From Armatimonadota bacterium (GTDB lineage Bacteria > Armatimonadota > UBA5829), in contig JAAYKE010000139.1 in the NCBI GenBank assembly GCA_012522575.1, positions 1 through 48,975 on the forward strand: 48,975 nt of DNA, written 5' to 3'. Below, piece after piece: positions 35,448-45,513 of the stretch (positions within the stretch are counted from its first letter, which is position 1; each line of letters opens with the position of its first letter). The notes below the pieces were generated by a model. That model was not told the DNA's origin and searched no databases. It was given only the letters and a program-made list of their open reading frames with translations. A program made the position numbers and the translations under genes.

Positions 35448-36518
35448 CATTAACTCTATAACGCTACCGGTCTTGACGCTCTCATGAACGGCTACGCCAA
35501 TTTTGGTGACCTCCAGGCCGTCTTCGCCGGATGGATATGTGCCCTGCAGACTCTCGATTGTAACGCCGTTTTTGATCGCCTGCACGTTGTAGGCGAAGTC
35601 CTCTATTGATTCGATGCCGTAACCCTTATAAATCGTCCGACCCTGTTTGTCTACGGACTCGCGGGTGAAGTTGTTGTTCCAGGTGCGCATACCCTCATCG
35701 ACCATGCAGGAACGTGACCCGCGATACTGAGTGTCTATCTCCCAAACGCCCTTGACGCCGACAAGTCGGATTTCCTGATTGACGATCGCCTCGAAGGACT
35801 TTGGCAGAATCCAGCTTGTAGCAAAGGTGAATACCGCTCCGTTTTCGAACTCCACGGTCGCGTTAATCGCATCCCAGGTATCCACGTTATATTCATCGCG
35901 CAACAATCCCTTGTGGCCCTTCGCATATACCGTTTTAGCGTTGGATTTGATTATCCATCGCACAAGGTCATAGAAATGCGTGCCGAGAAACCACGCAGGG
36001 CTGGAGGATGGAGCCCAGGCGGTCAGCCATTCGCTTGGAACCTCAATTCGATCCTCCATACATACCGAACCGTATAGAACCTTGCCCAACTCCCCGGCAG
36101 CCACCCGGCGCTCCATAGCCATGTGCTCGGGGTCATATCGCTTATGGAAGTCCACCTGCAGCAGGACGTTGGCTTTCTTTGCGGCATCGACCATCGCCCG
36201 GCAGCCTTCAACAGTGACATCGAGCGGTTTTTCTACGAGTACATGCTTGCCTGCCTCAGCCGCGGCTACTGTGATTGGCCTGTGCAGGTGATCGGGAGTG
36301 ACCACCGTGACCGCATCGATGCTCTTATCGGCAAACATCTCGTTGTAGTCTCGATAAACAGGGCAGCCGTAGTTGGCCTCGACCCACTTCGCACGCTCAT
36401 CGTTGATCTCAGCGACCGCGCCAAGCTCCGCCACACCGAGATACGATAGCTGCCTGAATGCGTTAAGATGGTTTACGCCGAATATTCCCGCGCCCACTAC
36501 TCCGACTTTGATAGGCAT
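35445..36518 (-). CDS. Gfo/Idh/MocA family NAD(P)-dependent oxidoreductase
   Basis: 357 residues. An N-terminal Rossmann fold carries GAGIFG at residues 9-14 and the family motif VEKPLDVT at about 95. A C-terminal Gfo/Idh/MocA alpha-beta domain follows (THFYDLVRWI, KGYGIESIEDFA). Such enzymes oxidise or epimerise sugars, inositols and related polyols; the exact substrate cannot be read from sequence. Its ribosome site GGAGGT lies within the 3' end of the preceding gene, and the ATG is 6 bp after that gene's stop, so the two are coupled. This suggests catabolism of a sugar released by the upstream glycosidase-like protein. Confidence 0.9.
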   Translation of the reverse strand: MPIKVGVVGAGIFGVNHLNAFRQLSYLGVAELGAVAEINDERAKWVEANYGCPVYRDYNEMFADKSIDAVTVVTPDHLHRPITVAAAEAGKHVLVEKPLDVTVEGCRAMVDAAKKANVLLQVDFHKRYDPEHMAMERRVAAGELGKVLYGSVCMEDRIEVPSEWLTAWAPSSSPAWFLGTHFYDLVRWIIKSNAKTVYAKGHKGLLRDEYNVDTWDAINATVEFENGAVFTFATSWILPKSFEAIVNQEIRLVGVKGVWEIDTQYRGSRSCMVDEGMRTWNNNFTRESVDKQGRTIYKGYGIESIEDFAYNVQAIKNGVTIESLQGTYPSGEDGLEVTKIGVAVHESVKTGSVIELM

Positions 36519-36524
36519 TTTTTA

Positions 36525-37127
36525 TTACCTCCAGACTATGGACAGTGTTACTGAATCCGGCTTGTTGTCGAAGCTGACGAGGCTGGTGTAGCCTTCCAAT
36601 TTAGTTTTTATGTCCCCGGTTGACTCATCAGCGCCGTTGCCCGCAATCAATTTCTTAAGATCAATCTCCTTATCATCAATCGAAATCGAGACGATATCCC
36701 CGAAACACCCCGGAGGCGTGAATACGCGAACCACGCCGCGTGTATCCTGAGGGCCGCTGAGTTTTATGCTGGCCTCGTGTCCTTTCATAGACATATCGTC
36801 GATTCTGCATGATGTATGGAGGATCTTGACCTGTCCCTGCATTTCATTTGATACGTCCTTATAAAGGGCGCATTTGCCAGCGGGAACGACAGGGTTTTCG
36901 ACAAGCTTAAGCTCAGGATTGAGGATGTCTATGTAGGAGCCGGTCAGTTTTTTCTCGCCGCTGAACACTCGCACGGCGACATAATCCCCTCGCCTGATTC
37001 CAAGGGCGTTGTTCTCTTTATATTCCAAAGAGGCTGCCTCACAAGCTGATTTCACTATACTGCGCAGCTTGTCCGCACCGGCAGCGGATTCTGCATACAC
37101 TGCAGGGGCTTCTATTATCGCTATGAC
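36525..37127 (-). pseudogene. C-terminal part of the glycosidase-like gene, separated by an in-frame amber codon
   Basis: This stretch continues in exactly the same frame as the gene at 37128-38597 immediately after its TAG stop, with 200 open codons. It begins VIAIIEAPAVYAESAAGADK and ends TSLVSFDNKPDSVTLSIVWR, a small beta-rich C-terminal domain. There is no convincing start or ribosome site at its beginning; the nearest in-frame GTG (37100) lacks one. It is best read as the lost or readthrough-dependent tail of a protein of about 690 residues. A single-base change, for example AAG or CAG to TAG, would explain it. Confidence 0.7.
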
Positions 37128-38597
37128 CTAACCCTTGCCCGGATCCTTCAACCTCGACAGCAAATCCTCAGTCGGCGACGCCATTCCACGCTTTGTCCAC
37201 CATTCAGGAAGTGCGTTGTAAGGATCCTCTCCGCCGAACAGCGCCAGCACTCCGCCCGCCTTGACCCATTCGGCCAAAGCCGCGTTTATTTCCGGTTTCA
37301 CGGGCTTCATAAGGTCGAACGTGAGAAGCAGGACCTTATATGGCTTTAGATAGTCTTTTTCGACCACGCGCTCAAGTTGGGCCACCTGAATCGGGATTCC
37401 CTTGTATACCAGAGGCAGTGTCATACCCCAGAAACTGTCGTAGTTGCTTGCGTGAGGAGTCGCTCGCTGCCAGGCCATCGAATCGGCGACAAAAGTGGCG
37501 ATCCCGCGAGTGCCCATATCGTATTGCACGGTTTTATGATTGTGCATATCTTGAAGCGTGTTAATTATAGAACTGATCTGCGTTGCGAACTCCCCTGGAA
37601 TGCGGCCGTAGATGCGGTTCGGCCAAGGCATGACTTCATAGGCATCGACCTCAGGAAATAACAGGGAGGCGACGAGAGTTTTTTCGTAATTGGAGTGATA
37701 GTCCTCCATAGTGCGGTCCTGATTATCCTCCAGCGGGTCCATCAAAAACCACATCTTTTTGCCGGTATCTCTGGCGAGGTTGTAGAGGTTGGAGTATTCG
37801 ATGAAGGCGGTCTCAAATGTGCGCTCTTCATTTTTGCCTTCATATTTGTTGGGCGTTCTGGCTGTGCCCGTCCACACCTGACCGATTATTTCCTGCAGGT
37901 TGGGCAGCATCATACACTCATAATGCGGGTAGACGATGTTCCAGCCGTAGTAGTTGACCGCGCTGTGGCAGGCCACCATCCTGCGGACGCTGCGTTTTTT
38001 TACGGCGGCGGCATCCATTATAGCCTTTACCATGTCATATTCCATTTTGGCCTTCAGCCGCTCGGACTTCCAGCGCGCCTCAATCGAGCTTTCCTGATCC
38101 TGCCAAGGCTCTTTATAGTGTTCCTGCCAGGCTTTTTTGAACGAATCGGAGTAGCCTGCCAAGGTGAAAAACTCCGGCTCCTCCGGGCAGACAGCCAGTG
38201 AACCGCGCTCTATTGCGTTGTCAAAAAACTTCACCGCTGCGTCAATTCTGCTTTTGGTGGGAACCATATAATAGCTGCCCGGGCCGCACGTGAGTATGAC
38301 TCCGTCCCTGGAAGTTTGGCCCTCGTGAGCGTGGTTTTTGATATAGTCTTCGCCCGTGCGGAATCCATACATCGTCTGCACGAGATAGCCCTTGTCCGCC
38401 CAGCTTTTTATGCGCTCGGCGTCATCGGAGTAGCAGATCACGGCGTCGGTTTTGATATCGTGGTCGGGTTGATATCCGCCGCCGGTTTGGAAAGTTGTGT
38501 AGGGCGACTGCGCATCTTTGGCATAAGGAGCCGCGCTCACGACAGGTGCGAAAGCCATAATGAGCATAGTGATGAGTAAAACTGTATGCATTGACAT
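37128..38597 (-). CDS. Secreted glycosidase-like protein, truncated at an amber codon
   Basis: 489 residues. A signal peptide (TVLLITMLIMAFAPVVSAAP) leads to a TIM-barrel-like region. This contains CPEEPEFFTLAGYSDSFKKA, where a glutamate could be the acid/base residue as in GH42-type enzymes. A Rossmann-like segment (VLLLTFDLMKPVKPEIN, WVKAGGVLALFGG) follows, resembling the beta-galactosidase trimerisation domain. The frame stops at TAG in the loop after that domain, and coding resumes at once in the same frame (see 36525-37127). The ATG at 38597 follows GGAGGT at 4-5 nt. The catalytic core is intact, so the shorter product might still work. It precedes the Gfo/Idh gene in an operon. Confidence 0.75.
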   Translation of the reverse strand: MSMHTVLLITMLIMAFAPVVSAAPYAKDAQSPYTTFQTGGGYQPDHDIKTDAVICYSDDAERIKSWADKGYLVQTMYGFRTGEDYIKNHAHEGQTSRDGVILTCGPGSYYMVPTKSRIDAAVKFFDNAIERGSLAVCPEEPEFFTLAGYSDSFKKAWQEHYKEPWQDQESSIEARWKSERLKAKMEYDMVKAIMDAAAVKKRSVRRMVACHSAVNYYGWNIVYPHYECMMLPNLQEIIGQVWTGTARTPNKYEGKNEERTFETAFIEYSNLYNLARDTGKKMWFLMDPLEDNQDRTMEDYHSNYEKTLVASLLFPEVDAYEVMPWPNRIYGRIPGEFATQISSIINTLQDMHNHKTVQYDMGTRGIATFVADSMAWQRATPHASNYDSFWGMTLPLVYKGIPIQVAQLERVVEKDYLKPYKVLLLTFDLMKPVKPEINAALAEWVKAGGVLALFGGEDPYNALPEWWTKRGMASPTEDLLSRLKDPGKG

Positions 38598-38691
38598 TAT
38601 TACCTCCGCGGAATTGTACCGCTATTGGAGAAGCATTGCAAATTTTATGTTCGATCGCGCCTGATAAAACAGAAATCGCATCAATTCGGGA

Positions 38692-38721
38692 TTGCTCACA
38701 GGGTTATGGATATGCTATAAT
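38692..38721 (+). promoter_or_regulatory. Probable promoter of the tRNA pair
   Basis: TTGCTC at 38692-38697, an 18-bp spacer, then a perfect TATAAT at 38716-38721. It lies 28 bp before the first tRNA. Confidence 0.6.
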
Positions 38722-38749
38722 CTTGGAGGACAGTTAGGTCTGACTGCAT

Positions 38750-38825
<76 letters not shown>

Positions 38826-38836
38826 TAAGTAAACGC

Positions 38837-38914
38837 GGCGGGAGTAGCTCAGTTGGTTAGAGCGCCAGGTTGTGGCCCTGGAGGTCGTGGGTTCAAATCC
38901 CATTTCTCGCCCCA
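38837..38914 (+). tRNA. tRNA-His (anticodon GTG)
   Basis: The acceptor is GCGGGAG with TTCTCGC, plus the extra 5' G (G-1) opposite C73 that identifies tRNA-His. The anticodon stem CCAGG/CCTGG has loop TTGTGGC. CCA is encoded. It is cotranscribed with the tRNA-Arg 11 bp upstream. Confidence 0.95.
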
Positions 38915-38918
38915 CTTT

Positions 38919-38955
38919 GAGCCGATCATCTTTTGGTGGTCGGCTCTTTATTTTT
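38919..38955 (+). terminator. Intrinsic terminator of the tRNA transcript
   Basis: GAGCCGA (38919-38925) pairs with TCGGCTC (38940-38946), followed by TTTATTTTT. Its A-rich upstream side may also serve the convergent gene ending at 38959. Confidence 0.8.
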
Positions 38956-38958
38956 GTT

Positions 38959-39852
38959 CTATGGCCTGATCAAAAGCCCCGCTACCGCCGCCGCCACATA
39001 GAGCAGAAGATTGATCAACATAGGCTTGTCTTTTATCAAAACCGCTTCCGGGCTGGCCCCGGCGTTGCTTGTGTGTATCAGCAGCAGATATCTGAACAAC
39101 CCGTATACTACAAAGGGAATAGTGATCATCATCGCCGGGTTCGGCTTGCCCGTGACCCTTGATACCGCGGAGAAAGTATACAGGCAATAGGCCATTAGAG
39201 TGGTCGACGCGGTCACGCTGATCATTTGATCGAGCATAGGAGCGGTATATTCGCCAAGGGTTTTGCGGTGGTTAGCTCCCCCTTCTTCGAGTGACATCAG
39301 CTCACCCCTTCGCTTTGCCAAACCCAAAAATAAAGCCAACAGGGTCGCGCACAGCAAAAGCCACGAAGAAATCGGAACCATAATCACCTTGGCGCCGGCG
39401 ACAGCCCTGATAACAAACCCGCCTGTAAGAGCCAGCACATCAACGATGACATAATGTTTGAGACACGCGGAATAGGAGAGGGTCAATATGATGTAAGCGA
39501 GAGTCAATATCCCAAACGGCGTATTTAGCGCGAACGCACACCATATCCCCGCCGCCATCAGCACAACCGCCGCCACAATGGCAGCCGGAACGGAAAGCTC
39601 ACCCGCGGCTATGGGACGCTTGCTTTTGCGGGGATGGAGTCGATCCTGCTCTCTATCGGCTATGTCGTTGACCAGGTAGATGGCGCCGGAAACACCGCAG
39701 AATACAGCAAATGCGGCTATCACAGTCAACAGTTCCTTAATAGTATGGCCCTGTTGAATGCTGAATATGAAGCCGACGAACAACAGACCGTTTTTGGTCC
39801 ATTGTGCTGGTCTAAGTGATTTTAGCAGTGCAATCAACACCGCGAATCGCAT
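38959..39852 (-). CDS. UbiA-family prenyltransferase, decaprenyl-phosphate phosphoribosyltransferase-like
   Basis: 297 residues with eight or nine membrane segments. The N-terminus [20 protein letters not shown] and the motif [20 protein letters not shown] with RPIAAGE match the branch that transfers phosphoribose to decaprenyl phosphate in arabinan-type wall synthesis. They do not match quinone-forming UbiA. The aspartates in NDIADREQD bind magnesium. It lies 10 bp after the PKD-domain gene. The acceptor and donor cannot be confirmed from sequence. Confidence 0.85.
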   Translation of the reverse strand: MRFAVLIALLKSLRPAQWTKNGLLFVGFIFSIQQGHTIKELLTVIAAFAVFCGVSGAIYLVNDIADREQDRLHPRKSKRPIAAGELSVPAAIVAAVVLMAAGIWCAFALNTPFGILTLAYIILTLSYSACLKHYVIVDVLALTGGFVIRAVAGAKVIMVPISSWLLLCATLLALFLGLAKRRGELMSLEEGGANHRKTLGEYTAPMLDQMISVTASTTLMAYCLYTFSAVSRVTGKPNPAMMITIPFVVYGLFRYLLLIHTSNAGASPEAVLIKDKPMLINLLLYVAAAVAGLLIRP

Positions 39853-39862
39853 CCCCCAAACA

Positions 39863-40756
39863 TCAATCGGTAACCGATATTACAGTAGTCACCGTCACCG
39901 GGGCTTTGATGCCGTCGGCATCGCTTACTGTCAGCGTGACCGTATAATCCCCCCCGGTTTTATAAGTATGCTTGGCTATTCTTTCGGTAGATTCCGCAAG
40001 AATACCGTCGCTGCTGTCGAAATCCCATGCGTAGTTGAGCGAACTTACGCCTCCGGCAGCGTTAGCCACAAAATATTCCGTATATAAAATGGAGGTCGTT
40101 CTGGAGTCCAGCGGGTCGACTTTGATAGGATCCGTATCGGAGACCATTCTCATCAGTCCCAAAAAGACGGTGCCCGGGGAATCCGTAAAGATCATCAATT
40201 GCTTCATACGGAACTCGGTGATATCCGGGATCGACTTAAACTTCTCCAGTGGAACCGCCACCCGCATCCAGTTGTCGTCCTGATCGAGCGCAACGGTCGG
40301 CTCGACGGCCTCGACTGTCTGGCCTTTATCAGAAACAAAGACAAAGCGCACCTTGCTGGCCTTGGGCTTACGATATGGCTCGACATCGGACATCGCATAT
40401 TCGAATCCAGGCGCGGGATTGATAATCTGGCTTTCGTTGAAGAACAGCACAAACTGCACGTAGCGGGTCTTATCTATTCCATCTGTAAACAGCGTCACCG
40501 GCTCCCCGAATTCGATCCTGCCGCCGGAGTATAGACCCTGCGTGGTTACTTTGATCGACCAGCCGCCCTCGAAGATCATCTCCTTGGACTGCACCGCCGC
40601 GCCGCTCCCCCAGCCGCCAAGTATGATGCTGTCCTTCTCAGGCTCATCTCCCTTGAAAATTGCCACCTCTTTGGCAGGGGCCGCAGACAGCATCAAGGGA
40701 GCGACCATGCAGATCGCAATCACCGCGAATATCAGTCTAAAATGCAAACACCGCAT
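39863..40756 (-). CDS. Secreted protein with C-terminal PKD domain
   Basis: 297 residues. The signal segment is LIFAVIAICMVAPLMLSAAP. A beta-sandwich, carbohydrate-binding-like region follows (about 35-200; GGWSIKVTTQGLYSGGRIEF). A PKD domain closes the protein (YAWDFDSSDGI, KHTYKTGGDYTVTLTVSDADG). PKD domains occur in surface proteins that bind other proteins or polysaccharides. The ATG at 40756 follows GGAGGT at 8 nt; an upstream in-frame start at 40795 is unlikely. It is followed closely by the UbiA-like gene. Confidence 0.82.
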   Translation of the reverse strand: MRCLHFRLIFAVIAICMVAPLMLSAAPAKEVAIFKGDEPEKDSIILGGWGSGAAVQSKEMIFEGGWSIKVTTQGLYSGGRIEFGEPVTLFTDGIDKTRYVQFVLFFNESQIINPAPGFEYAMSDVEPYRKPKASKVRFVFVSDKGQTVEAVEPTVALDQDDNWMRVAVPLEKFKSIPDITEFRMKQLMIFTDSPGTVFLGLMRMVSDTDPIKVDPLDSRTTSILYTEYFVANAAGGVSSLNYAWDFDSSDGILAESTERIAKHTYKTGGDYTVTLTVSDADGIKAPVTVTTVISVTD

Positions 40757-40876
40757 TCGTATGGACCTCCATTGTAATTCTATAGACAGCCACATCCGCT
40801 GTCAAACATACAGCAAACAGCAGGCGGCTCACTTGTAATAGACGTTTTTGTTTATCGTCAATTCTTTGATATTTAT

Positions 40877-41162
40877 GTAACAGCTTAAGAATGAGGAGTA
40901 CTCCTGTCCGTAGTGTCCGATCTCCGTCTCGGACTAGGCTGGGACAGATGCCATCCACTTCACTTGAATGCGTCAAGTAAATTGTCATTCCGAGGCAAAT
41001 GCCGAGGAATCTGCTTTTTCCCTTCTCTTTTCCGGGTTTCGCTTCCTTAGATCTTTCGCGATTTACGGAAAAGCAGATTTCTCACTTCGTTCGAAATGAC
41101 ATAGTTTGTGTGGCTGGGACAGAGGCCAGCCGCTACAACCACTCACGAAGAGTGAGTTGTTA
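40877..41162. repeat. Full copy of the dispersed intergenic repeat
   Basis: It aligns without gaps to 30377-30662 over 286 bp. By eye the differences are few, mainly at the start, near 41045-41065 and around 41127-41135. The inverted GTCATTCCGAG and GTTCGAAATGAC units and the terminal ACTCAC/GTGAGT hairpin are kept. It lies downstream of ymdB and upstream of the PKD gene. Confidence 0.88.
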
Positions 41163-41196
41163 ACTATTTATTTCTGACGAGCCGTGCATCGCAGCT

Positions 41197-41979
41197 CTAT
41201 TCCGTTTCAGTAACCCGCTGTATCGAAACTGCCCGACCGGTCTGCGTATCGATATCGACAACGACCCCGTTAATAGACGCCGTCCCCTCGGCTAGTTGAA
41301 ACTTGCCGGGCACATGCGTCAGAAAGCGTCCTATTACCGTCGAATAGTCCATGCCGATCACGGAATATTCCACTCCGGTCATTCCGGCGTCCGTAATATA
41401 GGCGGTTCCTCCGGGCAACACCTTTTCATCTGACGTCTGGACATGCGTGTGTGTTCCAATCACAGCGGACACGCGCCCTTCCAGATATCGACCCATCGCG
41501 ACCTTCTCGGATGTAGCTTCCGCGTGCATATCGACCACAATGATTTTTGTGTGGTCCACTATTTCATCAAGCACGGAATCGGCGGCGCGGAACGGACAAT
41601 CGACCGCATCCATAAACACTCGTCCCAACAGATTGACTACCGCCACGCTTTCGCCGCCAAGCGTCTGATAGATTCCCCATCCGCGCCCCGGCACCCCCGG
41701 CGGATAGTTGGCCGGCCTTACGATCCTGATTTCATCGTCCAGATATGACCCAACAGATCGTTTGGCGAAAGTATGGTTGCCCATAGTCAGGACATCGGCC
41801 CCTGCCGCAAACAGCGATTTAGCGCACGGCTCGGACAACCCAAGCCCTCCCGCGGCATTCTCGGCGTTGACAATTGCCATCCGGCAATCGTATTTTGAGC
41901 GCAGCCCCGCCAGCATACCGTCTGCCGCCCGGCGACCGGGGCTGCCCATAATATCGCCTATAAAGAGTATTTTGATCAG
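41197..41979 (-). CDS. ymdB: YmdB-family metallophosphoesterase, apparent CTG start
   Basis: Calcineurin-like phosphoesterase of the YmdB (TIGR00282) family, a 2',3'-cyclic nucleotide phosphodiesterase in Bacillus subtilis. 260 residues. Ligand motifs seen are FIGDIMGSPGR, NAENAAGG, MGNHTFA, VDMHAEATSEK and IGTHTHVQTSD. The first ATG (41949) lies after the metal-binding Asp of FIGD and would remove it. The conserved N-terminus IKILFIGDIMG is encoded in frame just upstream. The only initiator-like codon at its head is CTG (41979); no ATG, GTG or TTG occurs in frame between it and rny. It lies downstream of rny, the usual order. Overall family call certain; start unusual. Confidence 0.88.
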   Translation of the reverse strand: MIKILFIGDIMGSPGRRAADGMLAGLRSKYDCRMAIVNAENAAGGLGLSEPCAKSLFAAGADVLTMGNHTFAKRSVGSYLDDEIRIVRPANYPPGVPGRGWGIYQTLGGESVAVVNLLGRVFMDAVDCPFRAADSVLDEIVDHTKIIVVDMHAEATSEKVAMGRYLEGRVSAVIGTHTHVQTSDEKVLPGGTAYITDAGMTGVEYSVIGMDYSTVIGRFLTHVPGKFQLAEGTASINGVVVDIDTQTGRAVSIQRVTETE

Positions 41980-42084
41980 ACTAGCCCAAACCTTTGCAAT
42001 TGCTGTATATGCGAATTGCGAGAGCGCGAATGGTTTTGCCGATCCCGCGCCCTCGCTTTAGTTGTCATTTCAAGGAGTATTGTC

Positions 42085-43626
42085 CTACTTGGCAAATTCG
42101 ATGGCTCTGGTTTCCCTGATAACCGTCACTTTAATCTGCCCCGGGTACTCCATTTCTTCCTCGATGCGCTTCGCCGTATCGTGCGCAAGCTTGACCGCCC
42201 CGTCGTCGTCGACTTCGGTCGGCTTGACCATAACCCGTATCTCTCGACCTGCCTGCACTGCATAGGTCTTTTCGACTCCATCGAACGAATCGGCGATAGT
42301 CTCAAGTTTTTGCAGCCGTTTGACGTAGGTCTCCAGGGTTTCGCGTCTTGCTCCCGGCCGCGCCGCCGATATTGCGTCCGATGCAAGCACCAGCACCGCC
42401 TCCACCGACCTCGGCTCGATGTCGTTATGGTGTGCGCCGACTGCATGACAGACCTCAGGATGCTCCCGATAGCGCTTGAGCAAATCCATGCCGATCAACG
42501 CATGCGGGCCTTCGACCTCGAAATCGACCGCCTTGCCGATGTCGTGCAGCAGCCCGGCCCTTTTCGCCAGCGGAACATTGACATCCAATTCGGCGGCAAT
42601 AGCTCCGGCCAGATGAGCCACTTCGACGCTGTGCTGCAGGACGTTTTGCCCGTAGCTTGTTCGGAATTTGAGCCTTCCGAGCAGTTTAATAAGCTCCGGA
42701 TCCAGCCCGGTGACTCCGGTCTCGAAAACGGCGCGTTCGGCAGCTTCTTTCATTTTGGCTTCGGACTCAATCTGGGCTTTATTTACCATTTCCTCGATGC
42801 GTCCCGGGTGGATTCTGCCGTCCATAATCAAACCCGAAAGCGCAACCCGCGCCACTTCTCTTCTGACCGGATCAAATCCGGATACCACCACCGCCTCCGG
42901 AGTATCGTCAATTATCAGATCGACTCCCGTCAGGGTCTCAAATGCCCGTATATTTCGGCCTTCCCGTCCGATGATACGGCCTTTCATATCATCTCCCGGA
43001 AGCGGCACGACCGACACCGTTGTCTCGGCAGCCTGATCTACCGCGCAGCGTTGAATGGCAAGGGTTATAATATCCCTCGCTTTTCGATCCCCCTGTTCTT
43101 TGGCCTGATCTTCGGCCTGTCTGATAATATGAGCGACTTTGCGCTCCATTTCCCGATCTATCTGTCTGAGCAGGATTTCCCTTGCTTCATCAGAATTCAT
43201 TCGAGCAATCCGCTCCAGTTCAGTCCTCTGCCGACCCATCATTTCTTCGGCTTCCTGGAGCCTGGTTTGCGCTTGGGTTTCTTTTTCTGCGACTCCCCGT
43301 TCTTTTCGATCCAGGTTTTCCAGTCTACGATCCAGTGTTTCCTCTTTTTGTGTCAGCTTTCGCTCTAACCTCTGGATTTCAGCCCTATTTTCTTTGTTCT
43401 CTCGCTCGATTTCGGCGCGTATTTTGAACGCCTCTTCTTTAGCTTCCAAAAGAACTTCTTTTCGCTTGGCCTCAATCTCCTTTTGGAGTTCCTCTTCACG
43501 GTCCGCAATTGCCGTTCTGGCATTTTTTATTTTAAGCAGATTCGGTGAAATGAACCAAAAATAAGTTGCGCCGGCGCTCGCCGCTATGACGACCAATCCG
43601 ACGATTACAGGTATCACAATGTTCAA
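42085..43626 (-). CDS. rny: Ribonuclease Y
   Basis: Membrane-bound endoribonuclease that initiates mRNA decay. 513 residues. It has an N-terminal membrane segment ([20 protein letters not shown]) and a long charged coiled coil (about 30-190). A KH RNA-binding domain contains [15 protein letters not shown]. The HD domain has the metal motif LLHDIGKA and downstream [11 protein letters not shown]. The start is TTG at 43626, 9 nt after a perfect AGGAGG. The length and order are typical. It precedes ymdB and follows recX. Confidence 0.97.
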   Translation of the reverse strand: MNIVIPVIVGLVVIAASAGATYFWFISPNLLKIKNARTAIADREEELQKEIEAKRKEVLLEAKEEAFKIRAEIERENKENRAEIQRLERKLTQKEETLDRRLENLDRKERGVAEKETQAQTRLQEAEEMMGRQRTELERIARMNSDEAREILLRQIDREMERKVAHIIRQAEDQAKEQGDRKARDIITLAIQRCAVDQAAETTVSVVPLPGDDMKGRIIGREGRNIRAFETLTGVDLIIDDTPEAVVVSGFDPVRREVARVALSGLIMDGRIHPGRIEEMVNKAQIESEAKMKEAAERAVFETGVTGLDPELIKLLGRLKFRTSYGQNVLQHSVEVAHLAGAIAAELDVNVPLAKRAGLLHDIGKAVDFEVEGPHALIGMDLLKRYREHPEVCHAVGAHHNDIEPRSVEAVLVLASDAISAARPGARRETLETYVKRLQKLETIADSFDGVEKTYAVQAGREIRVMVKPTEVDDDGAVKLAHDTAKRIEEEMEYPGQIKVTVIRETRAIEFAK

Positions 43627-43843
43627 TCTGCCTCACCTCCTGTTCTGAATTAGGACGTGAGGTAGAGCGAATATATATCAACTGACTCTCGCTTTGATGC
43701 ACATTCATTATTATCGGAGAAAATACGTCTCCTGGCTATACTACCGAAATATGATCTCGGTACCTCCTCTCGCCTCTGCAATTGAAAATATGCAGGTTTT
43801 GCCCTGCAGACTCAATCTAAAGTCATATATTGTCTTTGTTCGT

Positions 43844-44476
43844 CTACTGCTCGCTTAAAGGACATATCTCGTCGAGCACGCTCCTGATCGTATCCCAGTC
43901 AAACCCTCTTCTTTTTAGAAAAGAGGCCGTTTTATCTCTAAAACTACGATCACGATTATTTGATTTGGCTGCTCGATTGCAAGCCAATTCCAGCGCAAGT
44001 TCGGCCTCTGTATTTTTATCCAGACCCTCCAGGGCCTGTTCTATAACACCCGCTTCGACCCCTTTTGTGCGAAGCTCCCAGGCCAATCGTTGACGCCCCA
44101 TCGGCTTGGCGGCGGTGCGCGATTTGACCCAGTCCCGGCTGAACTTTGCGTCGTCTACTAAACCCATTCGGGCCAGTCTTTCAACTACTTCATCTACGAT
44201 ATCTTCCGGAAAATCATTCCCGCAGAGTCGCTTTCGAATCTCCGCCTCGGCCCGGTCTCTGTAGCCAATCAGCCTGAGCGCGCTTTCAAACGCTTTTCTG
44301 GCGGTCTCCTTTCGGATTACTTCCGCCAGCCGATCCGAATCGAAGCTCTGACCAACCCTCAGATTGAGGGCCGCAACCACATCCTGATGCGCTCCGACGA
44401 CGAACTGACCATCCACATAGATCGATCTCCTGTCGCCGCGTTTCGCCTGCGCCTCAATAGCTGTTATCTCTCCCAT
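43844..44476 (-). CDS. recX: RecX, regulator of RecA
   Basis: 210 residues of the RecX family, which binds RecA filaments and limits recombinase activity. Three-helix repeats are visible around RLIGYRDRAEAEIRKRLCGN, RLARMGLVDDAKFSRDWVKS and KTASFLKRRGFDWDTIRSVL. The N-terminal VDGQFVVGAHQDVVAALNLR segment is also seen in other phyla. It starts 6 bp after the recA stop, so it is surely cotranscribed. Confidence 0.95.
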   Translation of the reverse strand: MGEITAIEAQAKRGDRRSIYVDGQFVVGAHQDVVAALNLRVGQSFDSDRLAEVIRKETARKAFESALRLIGYRDRAEAEIRKRLCGNDFPEDIVDEVVERLARMGLVDDAKFSRDWVKSRTAAKPMGRQRLAWELRTKGVEAGVIEQALEGLDKNTEAELALELACNRAAKSNNRDRSFRDKTASFLKRRGFDWDTIRSVLDEICPLSEQ

Positions 44477-44482
44477 CTCGGG

Positions 44483-45490
44483 TTACTCTTCAGAAGCGTC
44501 CTCATCAGCCTCTGCGGTTGTCTGCCCTCTGATTTTATTTTCTAAATCCACCAGCAGTTCCGGGTTATTTTCCAAAAACGCCTTCGCATTTTCCCGTCCC
44601 TGACCCAGCCTGGTCTCGTCATAAGTGAACCACGTGCCCGTCTTTGTCACCAGCCCTAAATCGGTAGCCACGTCGAGCAGCCCGCCGCTTCTGGAGATGC
44701 CCTGGCTGAACATAATGTCGAACTCGGCATTTTTGAACGGCGGCCCGACCTTATTTTTGGCCACTTTTACTTTTACCCTTGTTCCTACTGCTTCACCGCT
44801 GACTTTCAGCGTTTCTATGCGCCTGACCTCCAGCCGCACGCTTGCCCAGAACTTGAGAGCGCGCCCGCCCGGGGTAGTCTCCGGATTGCCGAACATAACG
44901 CCGATTTTTTCGCGTATCTGGTTGATAAATACCGCCGCAGTATTGGATTTATTCAGTGAGCCGCCGATTTTACGCAGCGCCTGCGACATCAATCGCGCCT
45001 GCAGTCCCATGTGGGAGTCGCCCATATCTCCCTCTATCTCGGCTTTGGGCACGAGTGCGGCGACTGAGTCCAGCACCACAACATCGACCGCTCCGCTTCG
45101 CACCAGCGCATCGACAATCTCCAGCGCCTCTTCCCCTGTATCCGGCTGGGACACAAGCAGCGAATCGATGTCAACGCCCAACCGCGCCGCATAGGCCGCA
45201 TCGACTGAGTGCTCCGCATCAACAAACGCCGCCACACCGCCGAGTTTCTGCGCTTCAGCGACAATATGATAGGCCAAAGTCGTCTTGCCTGACGATTCCT
45301 GCCCATAAATCTCCGTAATCCTGCCTCTTGGTATCCCGCCGACGCCAAGAGCCATATCAAGTGAGATTGCGCCGGTGGGTATTACCGACGCATCGAACTG
45401 CGGCCTTTCTCCCAGCCGCATTATCGACCCGCGCCCGAACTGCTTTTCGATCTGCGAGAGAGCCATCTCCAGCGCTTTGTCTTTATCCAT
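44483..45490 (-). CDS. recA: Recombinase RecA
   Basis: DNA strand-exchange protein and SOS co-protease. 335 residues, slightly shorter than usual at the C-terminus. Walker A GQESSGKT lies at 63-70. [19 protein letters not shown] shows serine-valine where most RecA proteins have alanine-leucine. [40 protein letters not shown] and [17 protein letters not shown] are all canonical. The ATG follows AAGGAG at 7 nt. A 13-bp palindrome at 45514-45526 lies in its leader and might be an SOS operator. Confidence 0.98.
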   Translation of the reverse strand: MDKDKALEMALSQIEKQFGRGSIMRLGERPQFDASVIPTGAISLDMALGVGGIPRGRITEIYGQESSGKTTLAYHIVAEAQKLGGVAAFVDAEHSVDAAYAARLGVDIDSLLVSQPDTGEEALEIVDALVRSGAVDVVVLDSVAALVPKAEIEGDMGDSHMGLQARLMSQALRKIGGSLNKSNTAAVFINQIREKIGVMFGNPETTPGGRALKFWASVRLEVRRIETLKVSGEAVGTRVKVKVAKNKVGPPFKNAEFDIMFSQGISRSGGLLDVATDLGLVTKTGTWFTYDETRLGQGRENAKAFLENNPELLVDLENKIRGQTTAEADEDASEE

Positions 45491-45513
45491 CGCAAGCTCC
45501 TTCGAAATAGAGG

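Noticed and set aside
38613-38641. TTGCAA-N17-TACAAT promoter for the split glycosidase gene
   Set aside because: Transcription would start within the gene's ribosome-binding site, so this promoter would not give a normally translated mRNA.
42016-43368. Long open frame (450 codons) on the plus strand opposite rny
   Set aside because: It is antisense to a certain gene, lacks recognisable motifs and is rich in Arg and Phe, as expected of a shadow frame.
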